In this document: positions 43,828-52,066 of the stretch, piece after piece
How positions within the stretch are numbered: position 1 is the first letter of the stretch
Layout of the letters: every line of letters begins with the position of its first letter
NCBI RefSeq assembly: GCF_900100395.1
Contig: NZ_FNFB01000001.1
Span: 62,001-126,000, forward strand
DNA: 64,000 bases
Source of the DNA: Nonomuraea maritima
GTDB lineage: Bacteria > Actinomycetota > Actinomycetes > Streptosporangiales > Streptosporangiaceae
Direction: 5' to 3'
Notes under the pieces: generated by a model
Told to the model about the DNA's origin: nothing
Seen by the model: only the letters and a program-made list of their open reading frames with translations
Database searches by the model: none
Translations under genes and position numbers: made by a program

Positions 43828-44490
43828 TCACGTGGAGTGACGGTGATGCCACGCCTCGGCGCCCTGCCGGACGGCGGCGTGCACGGCGCGGGCCATCCTG
43901 GCGCCCCACTCCGAGCGCGGACCGCCGAACAGCTCGGCCGGCCCGTCCGCCCGCACGGCCACGCAGACGGCGTCGGAGGCGGTGCCGGTGCCGGCGTACC
44001 CGGCCTCCAGCAGCGCCTGCGACTTGGCCTCGGTCACCGTCATCACGGTGTTGACCAGCGCCGCGTCCGTCATGGCCACCGGCGCCACGACGAGGATGTT
44101 GACCGTGCCGACCGCAGGGACTGCCCGCAGGGGGGCGAGCTCCGGGTCCGCGCGCCCCTCGGGCGCGGCCGCCCAGGTGGGGACGCGCAACCCCACGGTC
44201 GCGTACGCATCCACGCCCCCGTCGACGGCACGGACGCAGCGGTCGACGGACGCGGCGGTCATCATGCCGACCCCGTCGCCGCCCGGCGCCAGGGACGCCC
44301 CCAAAGACGCAAGGTGCTCGGCCGGGTCCATCCGCGCGTACCCGGCGACGACCTGGGCGTTCAGCACCCACTCGCGGGGCCCGATACCGCCGCCGAGCAT
44401 CGCCGAGGAGATCATCCGCCAGCCCGGCCCGAACTCCCAGAGCAGGGTCCCGAGCCGCTCGCCGTCCTCCTCCCGGTACGTGAGCTTCAC
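43828..44490 (-). CDS. cbiZ: Adenosylcobinamide amidohydrolase
   Basis: 220 residues. Cleaves the aminopropanol tail of adenosylcobinamide to give adenosylcobyric acid, letting the cell re-use imported cobinamide. Seen: RMISSAMLGGGIGPREWVLN near the start, GVGMMTAASVDRCV, and VNILVVAPVAMTDAALVNTV, all CbiZ family signatures. GTG 44490 overlaps the btuD stop by four bases. Last gene of the riboswitch-controlled BtuF-BtuC-BtuD-CbiZ operon, which fits salvage of incomplete corrinoids taken up by that ABC transporter. Confidence 0.9.
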   Translation of the reverse strand: MKLTYREEDGERLGTLLWEFGPGWRMISSAMLGGGIGPREWVLNAQVVAGYARMDPAEHLASLGASLAPGGDGVGMMTAASVDRCVRAVDGGVDAYATVGLRVPTWAAAPEGRADPELAPLRAVPAVGTVNILVVAPVAMTDAALVNTVMTVTEAKSQALLEAGYAGTGTASDAVCVAVRADGPAELFGGPRSEWGARMARAVHAAVRQGAEAWHHRHST

Positions 44491-45260
44491 GGCCCTCCCC
44501 TGACCAGGTGGACGACGGGCCGCCCGTCGGGGCCCGGTTCGATCTTGACATTCGCCTCGAAGTGCCGCCCCACCGACTCCTCGGTCAGCACCTGGGACGG
44601 CGCCCCCGACGCGACCGCGCGGCCGTCGGCGAGCAGGAGCAGGGAGTCGGCGTACAGGCCGGCGACGGTCAGGTCGTGCAGGGAGGTGACGACGGTGAGC
44701 CCGTCGGCCCGCCTGAGCCGGTCGACCAGTTCCAGCACCTGCTGCTGGTGTCCGAGGTCGAGCGCGGTCGTCGGCTCGTCCAGCAGCAGCACGGGCGCCT
44801 GCTGCGCGAGCGCCCTGGCGAGCACGACGCGCTGCCGCTCGCCGCCGGACAGCTCGCCGACGGGCCGCGCGGCGAGCCGGGTCAGGTCCAGCCGGTCGAG
44901 GACGGACTCCGTCACCTCCCTGTCGTGGCCGCTCTCGCGCCCCAGGTACGGGATGTACGGCGTCCGTCCCAGCAGCGCGTAGTCGAGCACCGTCATGTCG
45001 CGGGGCAGCGCGGGCGTCTGCGGCGCGTACGCGACGAGCCGGGCACGGGCGCGCGGCTTGAGCGCGCCGGACGGGCGGTCGCCGAGCAGGATCTCGCCCC
45101 GGTGCCCCACCAGCCCCATGAGGGCCTTGAGCAGGGTGGACTTCCCTGCGCCGTTGGGCCCGATGACGGCCACCCACTCCCCTTGCCGCACGTGCAGGCC
45201 GACGCCGGACAGGACGTCGCGCTCGCCGAGGCGCACCGACAGGTCACGGGTGCGGATCAT
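44487..45260 (-). CDS. btuD: Corrinoid ABC transporter ATP-binding protein
   Basis: 257 residues. Walker A GPNGAGKST (residues ~33-41), Q-loop VAYAPQTPALPRD, signature LSGGERQRVVLARAL, Walker B VLLLDEPTTALD, and H-switch TSLHDL. Drives import through the FecCD-type permease encoded just upstream. The ATG at 45260 overlaps the permease stop by four bases. Siderophore importers share this architecture, but the cobalamin riboswitch upstream and CbiZ downstream settle the substrate as a corrinoid. Confidence 0.9.
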   Translation of the reverse strand: MIRTRDLSVRLGERDVLSGVGLHVRQGEWVAVIGPNGAGKSTLLKALMGLVGHRGEILLGDRPSGALKPRARARLVAYAPQTPALPRDMTVLDYALLGRTPYIPYLGRESGHDREVTESVLDRLDLTRLAARPVGELSGGERQRVVLARALAQQAPVLLLDEPTTALDLGHQQQVLELVDRLRRADGLTVVTSLHDLTVAGLYADSLLLLADGRAVASGAPSQVLTEESVGRHFEANVKIEPGPDGRPVVHLVRGGP

Positions 45261-46291
45261 GTGACGGCCCGCCTGGTCATCCGCAGCACGCCGACGAAGA
45301 ACGGCGCCCCCACGAACATCGTCACGACCCCGATCGGCAGCTCGGCCGGCGCGAGGACGGTGCGGGCCACGAGGTCGGCCAGCACCAGGAACGCCGCCCC
45401 GCCGATGAGCGACAGCGGCAGCACGATCCGGTACGACCCGCCCGCCAGCCGCCGCACGACGTGGGGCACGACGATGCCGACGAACCCGATGAGCCCGCTC
45501 ACCGCCACGGCCGCGGCGGTGGCCAGGGAGGCGGCCACCAGCACGGTGAAGCGCACGCGGGCCGCGCGCACGCCGAGCCCGGAGGCCTCCTCGTCGCCGA
45601 CGGAGAGCACGTCCAGCATCCGGCCGTGCAGCAGCAGCACGACGGAGGAGACCGCGGCGTACGGCAGGATCATCCACAGCTGCTCCCAGCCGCCGCCGAC
45701 GTCGCCGAGTATCCACGCGTAGACGCGCTGCAGCTCCTCGACGTCGAACTGCTGGATGAACGTCTGGATCGCGGTCAGGAACGACGTGACCGCCACCCCG
45801 GCCAGCACGAGCGTGGCCGTGCCGCCCGAGCGCCCTGCCGTGTTGCCCAGCGTGTACGCCAGCAGCACGCCCCCCAGCGCCCCGATGAACGCGGCGACCG
45901 GGATGCTCGCGGTGGCCGCCGGCAGCAGCACGATCGCCGCGGTCGTCGCGAGCCCCGCCCCGGCGGCGGCGCCCAGCAGGTACGGGTCGGCCAGCGGATT
46001 GCGGAACACCCCCTGGTAGGCGGCCCCCGCCATGGCCAGCAGCCCGCCGACGACGGCGGCGACCAGCACCCGCGGCAGCCGCAGTTCCAGCAGCAGCCCC
46101 TGCTCGACGGGCGCGAGGCCGGAGTCGACGTGCCCGAACGGCAGCCAGTCGGCCACCTGCAGCACGACCTGCCACGGCGAGATGTCGGCGGCCCCGTCGA
46201 GCAGGCCGGCGAGCATGGCGACCGCCAGCACGCCCAGGGCGCAGGCCACCCACAACGGTCTGGCCCTGGAGGGGCGGGCCCGGGTCACCAC
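45257..46291 (-). CDS. btuC: Corrinoid ABC transporter permease (FecCD family)
   Basis: 344 residues with ~10 helices. Family signatures LRLPRVLVAAVVGGLLAMAG, YQGVFRNPLADPYLLGAAAG and GFVGIVVPHVVRRLAG (the coupling-helix region contacting the ATPase). Either of two adjacent GTG codons at 46291 or 46288 may start it; it begins directly before the binding-protein stop, so translation is coupled. Homodimer expected with two BtuD. Confidence 0.9.
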   Translation of the reverse strand: MVTRARPSRARPLWVACALGVLAVAMLAGLLDGAADISPWQVVLQVADWLPFGHVDSGLAPVEQGLLLELRLPRVLVAAVVGGLLAMAGAAYQGVFRNPLADPYLLGAAAGAGLATTAAIVLLPAATASIPVAAFIGALGGVLLAYTLGNTAGRSGGTATLVLAGVAVTSFLTAIQTFIQQFDVEELQRVYAWILGDVGGGWEQLWMILPYAAVSSVVLLLHGRMLDVLSVGDEEASGLGVRAARVRFTVLVAASLATAAAVAVSGLIGFVGIVVPHVVRRLAGGSYRIVLPLSLIGGAAFLVLADLVARTVLAPAELPIGVVTMFVGAPFFVGVLRMTRRAVT

Positions 46292-46292
46292 G

Positions 46293-47252
46293 TCAGCTCG
46301 CGCCGGCCTTCGCCACGGCCGCGCCGATGGTCTCGGCCAACTGGACGACGCGCGGACCCCAGCGGGAGGCGATGTCGTCGTCGAGCTCGACCACGTGGCC
46401 CTTCTCGATCGCCGACAGGTCCTTCCAGCCAGGACGGCCGGCGAGGGCGTCGCGGTTCTGCCCGCAGCAGTTCACGTCGGCCAGGAAGATCAGGTCGGGG
46501 TCGGCCTGGGCGACGAACTCGGCCGACAGCTTGGGGTAGCCGCCCGCCGCGTCCGGCGCCTTGTCGGCGATGTTGGTCAGCCCGAACATCGCGTAGATCT
46601 GGCCGATGAACGTCTTCGACGTGGCGGCGTACGGGGTCTGGTCGAGCTCGTGGTAGAAGGTCAGCCCGGCGTTCTTGGGCGCCTCGGCGGCCAGGCGGTC
46701 GAGGGACGTCCGCATGCCGGCCGCGACCTCGTCGGCCTTCGCCTTGTTGCCGGTGGCCGCGCCGAGCTCCTCGATCTCCTCGTACGCCTGGTCGAGGGTG
46801 GTGGCGGAAGGCTCGTGCAGGACGGGCACGTTGACCTTGCCGAGCTCGTTCACGATGTCGTCGAGGTCGTCGGAGACGACGACCAGGTCGGGCTTCTGGG
46901 CGACGATGGCCTCGACGTTCGGCTTGAAGCCGGAAAGGCTCGTCTTGGGGGCCTCCGGCGGGAAGTTCGAGCGGTCGTCGACCGCGACGACCTGCGGGCC
47001 CGCGCCGATGGCGAAGAGCGTCTCGGTGTGGGTGGCGGAGAGCGAGACGATGCGCTGCGGCTTCTCGGTGATGGTCACCTTGCCGTTGGCGGCCTCGACC
47101 GTGACGGGGAAGCCGGTGGCGGGTGTGCCTGCGGAGGGGGAGGAAGCGGCGGGCGCCGGGGAGGGGGAGGCTGAGGTGCCGCCCTGACCGCAACCGGCCA
47201 GAACGAGCGTTCCCAGCAGCGCGCCCGCGAAGGCCGTGCGTACGGGCCTCAC
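46293..47252 (-). CDS. btuF: Corrinoid-binding lipoprotein (BtuF-like)
   Basis: 319 residues. Lipobox LVLAGC at residues ~16-21, a Gly/Ser/Pro/Ala linker, then the class III periplasmic-binding fold: PQRIVSLSATHTETLFAIGA, IVAQKPDLVVVSDDL, PVLHEPSATTLDQAYEEIEE, and the late CCGQNRDALAGRPGWKDL. AAGGA lies seven bases before GTG 47252. First gene of the operon, with a cobalamin riboswitch in its 5' leader, so import is shut down when B12 is plentiful. Confidence 0.9.
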   Translation of the reverse strand: MRPVRTAFAGALLGTLVLAGCGQGGTSASPSPAPAASSPSAGTPATGFPVTVEAANGKVTITEKPQRIVSLSATHTETLFAIGAGPQVVAVDDRSNFPPEAPKTSLSGFKPNVEAIVAQKPDLVVVSDDLDDIVNELGKVNVPVLHEPSATTLDQAYEEIEELGAATGNKAKADEVAAGMRTSLDRLAAEAPKNAGLTFYHELDQTPYAATSKTFIGQIYAMFGLTNIADKAPDAAGGYPKLSAEFVAQADPDLIFLADVNCCGQNRDALAGRPGWKDLSAIEKGHVVELDDDIASRWGPRVVQLAETIGAAVAKAGAS

Positions 47253-47332
47253 GAGAAGTCCTTTCGCGACTGTCGGAACCGAGAGACCCGTTGAATCGAC
47301 GGATCACCCTTTTCCACGAGGGATGACGACGT

Positions 47333-47413
47333 CAGCGCAGAGGCAGGCGACCTGGCTGTGACAGTTGCGGGAACAGCGCCGGACTCGCACCGGACTTCGC
47401 TGCGCCCTGCGCA
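47333..47413 (-). promoter_or_regulatory. Cobalamin riboswitch
   Basis: In the btuF leader on the minus strand. Closing helix GCGCAG (47413-47408) with CTGCGC (47338-47333); core GTCCGGTGCGAGTCCGGCGC and TGTTCCCGCAACTGT; and the B12 box CAGCCAGGTCGCCTGCC near 47358-47341. These are the conserved elements of the cobalamin aptamer, in a compact version without the large peripheral domain. The 80 bases between it and the start codon can form hairpins (CCGTCGATTCAACGG) that could carry the expression switch. Confidence 0.88.
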
Positions 47414-47451
47414 TCGAACGTACGTTATCAACGCCGTAAAACGGCCCGACG

Positions 47452-48309
47452 TCAAGGGGTGAGCTGCGCCTCCGCCTCGGCGATGACCCGCTGCAGCCGG
47501 AGCCCGTGGGCGGCGTCGAGCGGGTGCCCGCCGCCCGCGCGCACGGTCGCCGCGAACTCCTCGGCGACGACCTCCAGGGCGTTGCCGCCGGCGGGCCGCA
47601 GCACGGCGTTGCCCTCGCGGCCGTACACCGCGACGGTGGAGGGCGGCAGGTCGCCGCCGGCGGCCATGCACAGGGACGCCTCGCTGACGGCCCCGCCCTC
47701 GTGCTCCAGCATCAGCCCGGTCCAGCCGAGCGGGTCACCGTGCGCGCGCACGCCGGTGACCGGGCCGAGGGCGGCGTCGAGCAGGTCGACGACGTGCGGG
47801 CCGACGTCGAGCAGCGCGCCGCGCTCCAGCCGCCATGGCGTGCCGAAGACGTGCCCGCCGAGCAGCACGTTGGAGATGTTCGCGGCGTGGCCGCCGAGCG
47901 GCGCGATCTCGGCGCAGCGGGCCAGGAACTCGCGGGTCTCGGCGGCGTAGCGCAGGGTGAGCACCATCTGGGAGGCGACACCGGTCTCGGCGACCACGTC
48001 GGCCACCCGGCGGGCGTCGTCCAGGCTGTCGGCGAGTGGCTTCTCCAGCAGCAGGGCCTTGCCGGCGCGGGCGGCGAGGATCGCGTACTCGGCCTGCACG
48101 GCGGGCGGGACGCAGAACGCCACGGCCTCGCAGTGGTCGAACAACTCCTCGATGCGGGTGAACACCGGCGCGCCGAGGTCTGCGGCGCTGTCGGGTCTGC
48201 GCGCCCACACGCCGGCCAGCCGCGTGTGCGGGCCCTTCGCCAACATCGGCGCGTGCGCGATGCGCGCCCACGGTCCCGCGCCCACCAGGCCGACCGCCAC
48301 CGGTTCCAT
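47452..48309 (-). CDS. Gfo/Idh/MocA-family oxidoreductase
   Basis: 285 residues, short for the family. N-terminal NAD(P) fold VGLVGAGPWARIAHAPML, then the catalytic-site motif LLLEKPLADSLDDAR and the C-terminal sheet domain with ERGALLDVGPHVVDLLDAA, carrying the GxxxDxxxHxxD-type signature. Substrates are usually sugars or inositols; nothing nearby points to which. It ends ~40 bases before the riboswitch of the cobalamin operon and may read into it only by accident. Confidence 0.85.
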   Translation of the reverse strand: MEPVAVGLVGAGPWARIAHAPMLAKGPHTRLAGVWARRPDSAADLGAPVFTRIEELFDHCEAVAFCVPPAVQAEYAILAARAGKALLLEKPLADSLDDARRVADVVAETGVASQMVLTLRYAAETREFLARCAEIAPLGGHAANISNVLLGGHVFGTPWRLERGALLDVGPHVVDLLDAALGPVTGVRAHGDPLGWTGLMLEHEGGAVSEASLCMAAGGDLPPSTVAVYGREGNAVLRPAGGNALEVVAEEFAATVRAGGGHPLDAAHGLRLQRVIAEAEAQLTP

Positions 48310-48446
48310 GATTCCTCCTCAGACACAGCGAACCCCACCATAGGGGAACGATCACGGATATTCATGGCCCGACCGGACATGCATCCTCGGACCTGCGCCT
48401 TCGCGGCAGGCGCGCCCTGGGGACGGCCGGCGCGGGGCCGTACCGG

Positions 48447-49046
48447 ATGATGGAACACATGGACGAGATGCTGCTGCTCCGGCACGGAGAGACCGAGTGG
48501 AGCAAGGCGGGCAGGCACACGGGACGGACGGACCTGCCCTTGACGGAGCACGGCGAGGAGCAGGCCAGGGCGCTGGCGCCGCTCTCGAAGGAGCCGTTCG
48601 ACCTGGTGCTGGTCTCCCCCGCCCAGCGCGCCCGGCGCACCGCGGAACTGGCCGGACTGGCCGCCTACCAGGTCGACGCCGACCTGTGGGAATGGGACTA
48701 CGGCGGCTACGAGGGCATCACCACGCCCGACATCCGCGCCACCCGGCCGGGCTGGTACCTGTGGCGCGACGGGGTGATCCCCGGCGACGCCGAGCACCCC
48801 GGCGAGAGCGCGGCCCAGGTGGCGGCGCGCGCCGACCGGGTGATCGCGCGGGCCCGCGCCACCGAGGGGCGGGTGGCCCTGGTCGCGCACGGTCACTTCC
48901 TGCGCGTGCTGGCCGCGCGCTGGCTGGGGCTCGCGCCCGAGGAGGGACGGCTGCTCAAGCTCGACACGGGCACGTACTCGCGGCTCGGCTTCGAGCACGC
49001 AGAACCGGTGCTGGCAGCCTGGAACGCTCCCGTCACCTGCGGCTGA
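48447..49046 (+). CDS. Histidine phosphatase family protein
   Basis: 199 residues (196 or fewer if an internal ATG at 48459 is used). Phosphohistidine motif LLLRHGETEWSKAGRHTGR with the catalytic His and Arg, SPAQRARRTAEL, the acid/base Glu in WEWDYGGYEG, and the second catalytic His in VALVAHGHFLRVLAARWL. Phosphoglycerate mutase-like fold. It lies 1.2 kb from the cobalamin operon but on the other strand, so identification as alpha-ribazole phosphatase (CobC) is possible yet unproven. Confidence 0.88.
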   Translation: MMEHMDEMLLLRHGETEWSKAGRHTGRTDLPLTEHGEEQARALAPLSKEPFDLVLVSPAQRARRTAELAGLAAYQVDADLWEWDYGGYEGITTPDIRATRPGWYLWRDGVIPGDAEHPGESAAQVAARADRVIARARATEGRVALVAHGHFLRVLAARWLGLAPEEGRLLKLDTGTYSRLGFEHAEPVLAAWNAPVTCG

Positions 49047-49078
49047 CCCACCGCCCGCGGCCGGCTCGCCGGCCGCGG

Positions 49079-49342
49079 TCAGCCGGTCTTGGTACGTACG
49101 GCGGCCTCGTGCCTGGCCCGGCTCACCAGCCAGCCGCGCAGCGACCCGAGGCCCGGGTCGTAGGCCGAGGGACGTTCCCACAACGCGACGAACGCGTTCC
49201 TGGTGATCTCCTCGGCCTGGGCCGGGTCGCCGGTGACCGTGACGGCGACGCCGTACACGTGCGGGGCGTGGCCGTCGTAGGCGGCGGCCAGCGCGTCGAG
49301 GTCGCCGGCGATCAGCCGGGCCCGCAGTTCGATCTCGCTCAT
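49079..49342 (-). CDS. Sigma-70 region-2-only protein
   Basis: 87 residues that align only to region 2 of ECF sigma factors: GDLDALAAAYDGHAPHVYGV (2.1), PAQAEEITRNAFVALWER (2.2), and GSLRGWLVSRARHEAAVR (2.3-2.4), after which the protein stops. There is no region 4, so it cannot contact a -35 element alone. The ATG shares a base with the stop of the upstream zinc-finger/MDMPI gene (TGATG). It might be a truncated ECF factor, a sigma-like accessory that binds core polymerase, or a decaying gene; conserved length in relatives would decide. Confidence 0.7.
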   Translation of the reverse strand: MSEIELRARLIAGDLDALAAAYDGHAPHVYGVAVTVTGDPAQAEEITRNAFVALWERPSAYDPGLGSLRGWLVSRARHEAAVRTKTG

Positions 49343-50217
49343 CAGTCGCATCCCAGCGTGGCGGCGGCGCGGACCAGGTCGCGGGCGAGGCCGGGGTCGC
49401 CCTCGGCCGCGTACGGGAACGCCTCGGGCGGCCACCGGCCCGCCAGCAGGCGGCAGAACTCGACGGCGTCGGCCGAGATCAGCACGCCGACGTGGTCGGA
49501 GGCGGGCGAGAGCGCGATCGTCCAGCTGCCGCCGCCCGGCCCGGTGAGCACCACCGTGGCCGACACGTCGCGGCGGGGGGCCGTCGCCGCCCGGGGCAGC
49601 AGCGCGAGCCCGAAGTCGGCGATCATGCGGACGTGTCCGGGGCGCGGCGGCGACGCGGGACGACCGGTGGCGGCCCTGATGTCGTCGGCGTGCGTCCAGG
49701 TCTCGAACGTGCGCTGGATCAGCGCCTGGCGCAGCGGCGCGCGGGCCGGTCGCGGGCCCGCCAGCGCCACCTCGACGCCGAGCAGCACCTCGCTGCTGCC
49801 GGAGAAGCGTTCGAGCAGGGCGCCGGCCTGCTCGCGCCAGCGGCGGTGCGCGGTCGCCGCCGCGGTGCCCGGGACCCCCATGAAGCAGGCCACGGCCGCG
49901 TCGTTGGCCGCCAGGTGCTCGACCAGCTCCCTGACGGTGCCGTGACGGGGGACGGTGGCCTCCCACTGCGGCTCGCCGAGCTCTCTCAGCAGGTCGTCCA
50001 TGGCCGCGACCTGCTCGGCGTACGGGGTCGCCACGCTCGACACGGCGACGGCCGCGGGGCCGCGACGACGGCGGGCCAGGGTCAGTACGGCCTCGCGGAG
50101 CGAGGCGGGCGGTTCGACCGGGGGGTCGGGCCGGTCGAGGAGCGCGGTGACCGCGCTGCAGTCGGGGCACGAGGCGACGTGGTCGTCGTGCCCTTTGTAG
50201 AGGTACAGGTCCGTCAT
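49342..50217 (-). CDS. Zinc-finger anti-sigma-like protein fused to mycothiol-dependent maleylpyruvate isomerase-type domain
   Basis: 291 residues. The N-terminus has HDDHVASCPDC, the H-x3-C-x2-C core of zinc-binding anti-sigma domains. From ~65 onward is an MDMPI_N/DinB-like four-helix domain (AMDDLLRELGEPQWEATVP, GTVRELVEHLAANDAAV, FETWTHADDIRAATGRP with its His) followed by a small C-terminal domain. The pair with the region-2 sigma-like gene is coupled on one mRNA, unusual because the anti-sigma comes first. A thiol-redox-controlled regulator is a reasonable guess, not shown. Confidence 0.75.
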   Translation of the reverse strand: MTDLYLYKGHDDHVASCPDCSAVTALLDRPDPPVEPPASLREAVLTLARRRRGPAAVAVSSVATPYAEQVAAMDDLLRELGEPQWEATVPRHGTVRELVEHLAANDAAVACFMGVPGTAAATAHRRWREQAGALLERFSGSSEVLLGVEVALAGPRPARAPLRQALIQRTFETWTHADDIRAATGRPASPPRPGHVRMIADFGLALLPRAATAPRRDVSATVVLTGPGGGSWTIALSPASDHVGVLISADAVEFCRLLAGRWPPEAFPYAAEGDPGLARDLVRAAATLGCD

Positions 50218-50426
50218 GGCGTTCTCCGCACCTTCGGCTGGCCCCGGAGGGCCGCCCGCGGGCGGCGACCGGGGAGCGGTGCCAGAAGCGTCTCACGACG
50301 GCGGCGTTACGGGTAGTCGTGGTTTCCGCAACCTGGTACGCCAAGCACAGAAACCGATGGACCGATCCGGGCGCGACCGCCGGAGCGATCCGGGGCCCGA
50401 GCGGGGTCGCCGGTGGTCGCCTGCGA

Positions 50427-50684
50427 TCAGGCCAGGGCCTCGGCGGGCTGGGGGCCCCTGCCGGTGAGCCACTCCACCACCCTGCGGTGCCCGGCGGCGG
50501 CGTCCTCGAAGTGACCCCAGTGCCAGTAGCGCGGATGCTCACGGATGCCGGACACCCAGGTCCGGTAGGAGACGGAGGCCCCCTGGGTCGCGGGAGCCAC
50601 GCCGTAGGTGCGGATCACCACCTTGCCGCCCGGCGCGAAGAGCACGTCGTCGGCGATGTGGTACAGCGTCATCTGGTCGAGCAT
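50427..50684 (-). CDS. Hypothetical small protein
   Basis: 85 residues, no family recognised. Strong G+C at third positions and a balanced composition (VLFAPGGKVVIRTYGVAP, VSYRTWVSGIREHPRYWHWG) support coding. Aromatic- and histidine-rich in the middle; no signal peptide or membrane helix. It lies alone between the MDMPI gene and the DUF397 gene. Confidence 0.5.
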   Translation of the reverse strand: MLDQMTLYHIADDVLFAPGGKVVIRTYGVAPATQGASVSYRTWVSGIREHPRYWHWGHFEDAAAGHRRVVEWLTGRGPQPAEALA

Positions 50685-50771
50685 GCCCCGATCATCGCCG
50701 CAGGGCGAGGCGGGGCGGTTACGCCTCCGGCGCGCCGCCGTTAAGCGGACGCGCCGGAGGTTAACAGGGTG

Positions 50772-51008
50772 TTACACCAGGAGACCGTCGAACTCTCCGT
50801 CCTTGACGCCGAGCACCAGGGCCCGGATCTCGTCGCGGGTATAGATGAGGGCAGGGCCGTCGGGGAAGCGTGAGTTGCGTACCGCGATGCCACCGTCGGG
50901 GAGCTTCGCGAGTTCCACGCAGTTGCCCTGCGAGTTGCTGTAGCGGCTCTTGCGCCAGGAGACCTGCTTCAGGTCGGCCGCGGGCATGCCGTTGTAGGTC
51001 TGGTTCAT
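50772..51008 (-). CDS. DUF397-domain protein
   Basis: 78 residues. Typical DUF397: VSWRKSRYSNSQGNCVELA, GIAVRNSRFPDGPALIYTRD, IRALVLGVKDGEFDGL. In streptomycetes these small proteins partner a DUF5753 helix-turn-helix regulator in whiJ/abaA-type loci and modulate its DNA binding. Here the ATG follows directly on the regulator's stop codon, so the pair is co-translated. Confidence 0.92.
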   Translation of the reverse strand: MNQTYNGMPAADLKQVSWRKSRYSNSQGNCVELAKLPDGGIAVRNSRFPDGPALIYTRDEIRALVLGVKDGEFDGLLV

Positions 51009-51875
51009 CTACATCTTTCTGAGAAGACCGTCGATGAGCTCGACGGTGCCCCCTGGCGTGGTGCTCTCCACGCACAGTTGCTCCATGGCGGTGAGGTACG
51101 GGTCGACGTCCTCACGCTTGTCCAGGTACAGGGCACCCCAGAGCTGCTCGACATAGACAACGTCCGACAAGTCGGACTCGGGAAACCGCAAGATGCTGAA
51201 CGCGCCCCCTTCAGCGGCGTGCACGCCGAACTTGAAGGGCATCACCTGGATGGTGATGTGGGGAAGAGCGGCGACTTCCAGCAGATGCTGGAGCTGCTCG
51301 GCCATGACCTCCCGCCCACCGATGATCCGCTTGAGCGCCGCCTCGTCGACGACCGCCCACAACCGGGGTCCGTCCTTGCGGGTGAAGCGCTCCTGACGCT
51401 GCATGCGCAGATGCACGCGTCGCTCGATCTTCTCGGGACTCTCGTCGGGGTTGCCCAGCTGGTACACCGAGCGGGCGTACGCGGCGGTCTGCAGCAGGCC
51501 GGGCACGAACTGCACCTCGTAGGTGCGGATCACGCTCGCCGCCTCCTCCAGACCGATGTACGTGGTGAACCACGACGGCAGTTCGGCGGAGTACTTGTGC
51601 CACCACCCGGGGGTGTTGGCCTCGCGCACCATCTCCAGCAGGGCACGGCGGTCGGCATCGTCGACGACCCCGTACAGGGTGAGTAGGTCTTCCACGTCAC
51701 GTGTCTTGAAGCCGACGCGGCCCAGCTCCATCCGGCTGATCTTGGATTCGGACGCCCTGATGTGGAATCCGGCCTGGGCCCGGTCGAGGCCGCTGGCTTC
51801 GCGCAGGCGTCTGAGGCTCGCTCCCAGCATGATGCGCCTGACGGTCGAACCGGAACCGGGCGGATCAATGGACAC
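51009..51875 (-). CDS. WhiJ-type XRE regulator with DUF5753 (Scr1-like) domain
   Basis: 288 residues. Helix-turn-helix at ~17-72 (LRRLREASGLDRAQAGFHI, ASESKISRMELGRVGFK) followed by the DUF5753 domain (PSWFTTYIGLEEAASVIRTY, VPGLLQTAAYARSVY, LHITIQVMP-like HITIQVMPFKFGVHAAEGGA). Paralogues act in the control of development and antibiotic production. GTG 51875 has AAGGAG six bases upstream. Divergent from an anti-sigma-like ATPase across 185 bp full of TTGCAC/GTGCAA sites. Confidence 0.92.
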   Translation of the reverse strand: MSIDPPGSGSTVRRIMLGASLRRLREASGLDRAQAGFHIRASESKISRMELGRVGFKTRDVEDLLTLYGVVDDADRRALLEMVREANTPGWWHKYSAELPSWFTTYIGLEEAASVIRTYEVQFVPGLLQTAAYARSVYQLGNPDESPEKIERRVHLRMQRQERFTRKDGPRLWAVVDEAALKRIIGGREVMAEQLQHLLEVAALPHITIQVMPFKFGVHAAEGGAFSILRFPESDLSDVVYVEQLWGALYLDKREDVDPYLTAMEQLCVESTTPGGTVELIDGLLRKM

Positions 51876-51993
51876 GTGCTGCTCCTTGGTCGTTTCCGTG
51901 CAAACAGTCTGTCACTTCACGGCCGGAAGATCATGGGCCGCGGACAAGATCCCCTTTCCCCCATCTTGACCTTTTGGTGGAGAACCGTAGCGG

Positions 51994-52066
51994 TTGCACG
52001 CGCTATCTGCACGTGCATTCGCTCTTGCACCTGCACGCGAGTGTGGCGCAGAATGATCACGTGCAA
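51994..52066. promoter_or_regulatory. Cluster of TTGCAC / GTGCAA sites at the whiJ-like locus
   Basis: TTGCAC at 51994 and 52025, the palindrome TGCACGTGCA at 52008-52017, CTGCAC at 52031, GTGCAA at 52061 (including the ATPase start codon) and, on the far side near the regulator start, GTGCAA at 51898. The TTGCAC at 52025 also forms a -35 with CAGAAT (52049-52054), 18 bp apart. Candidate operators for the DUF5753 regulator. Confidence 0.5.

Noticed and set aside
48447..49046. Alpha-ribazole phosphatase (cobC) because of the nearby cobalamin operon
   Set aside because: Opposite strand, own promoter and over 1 kb away; the family signature is not specific.
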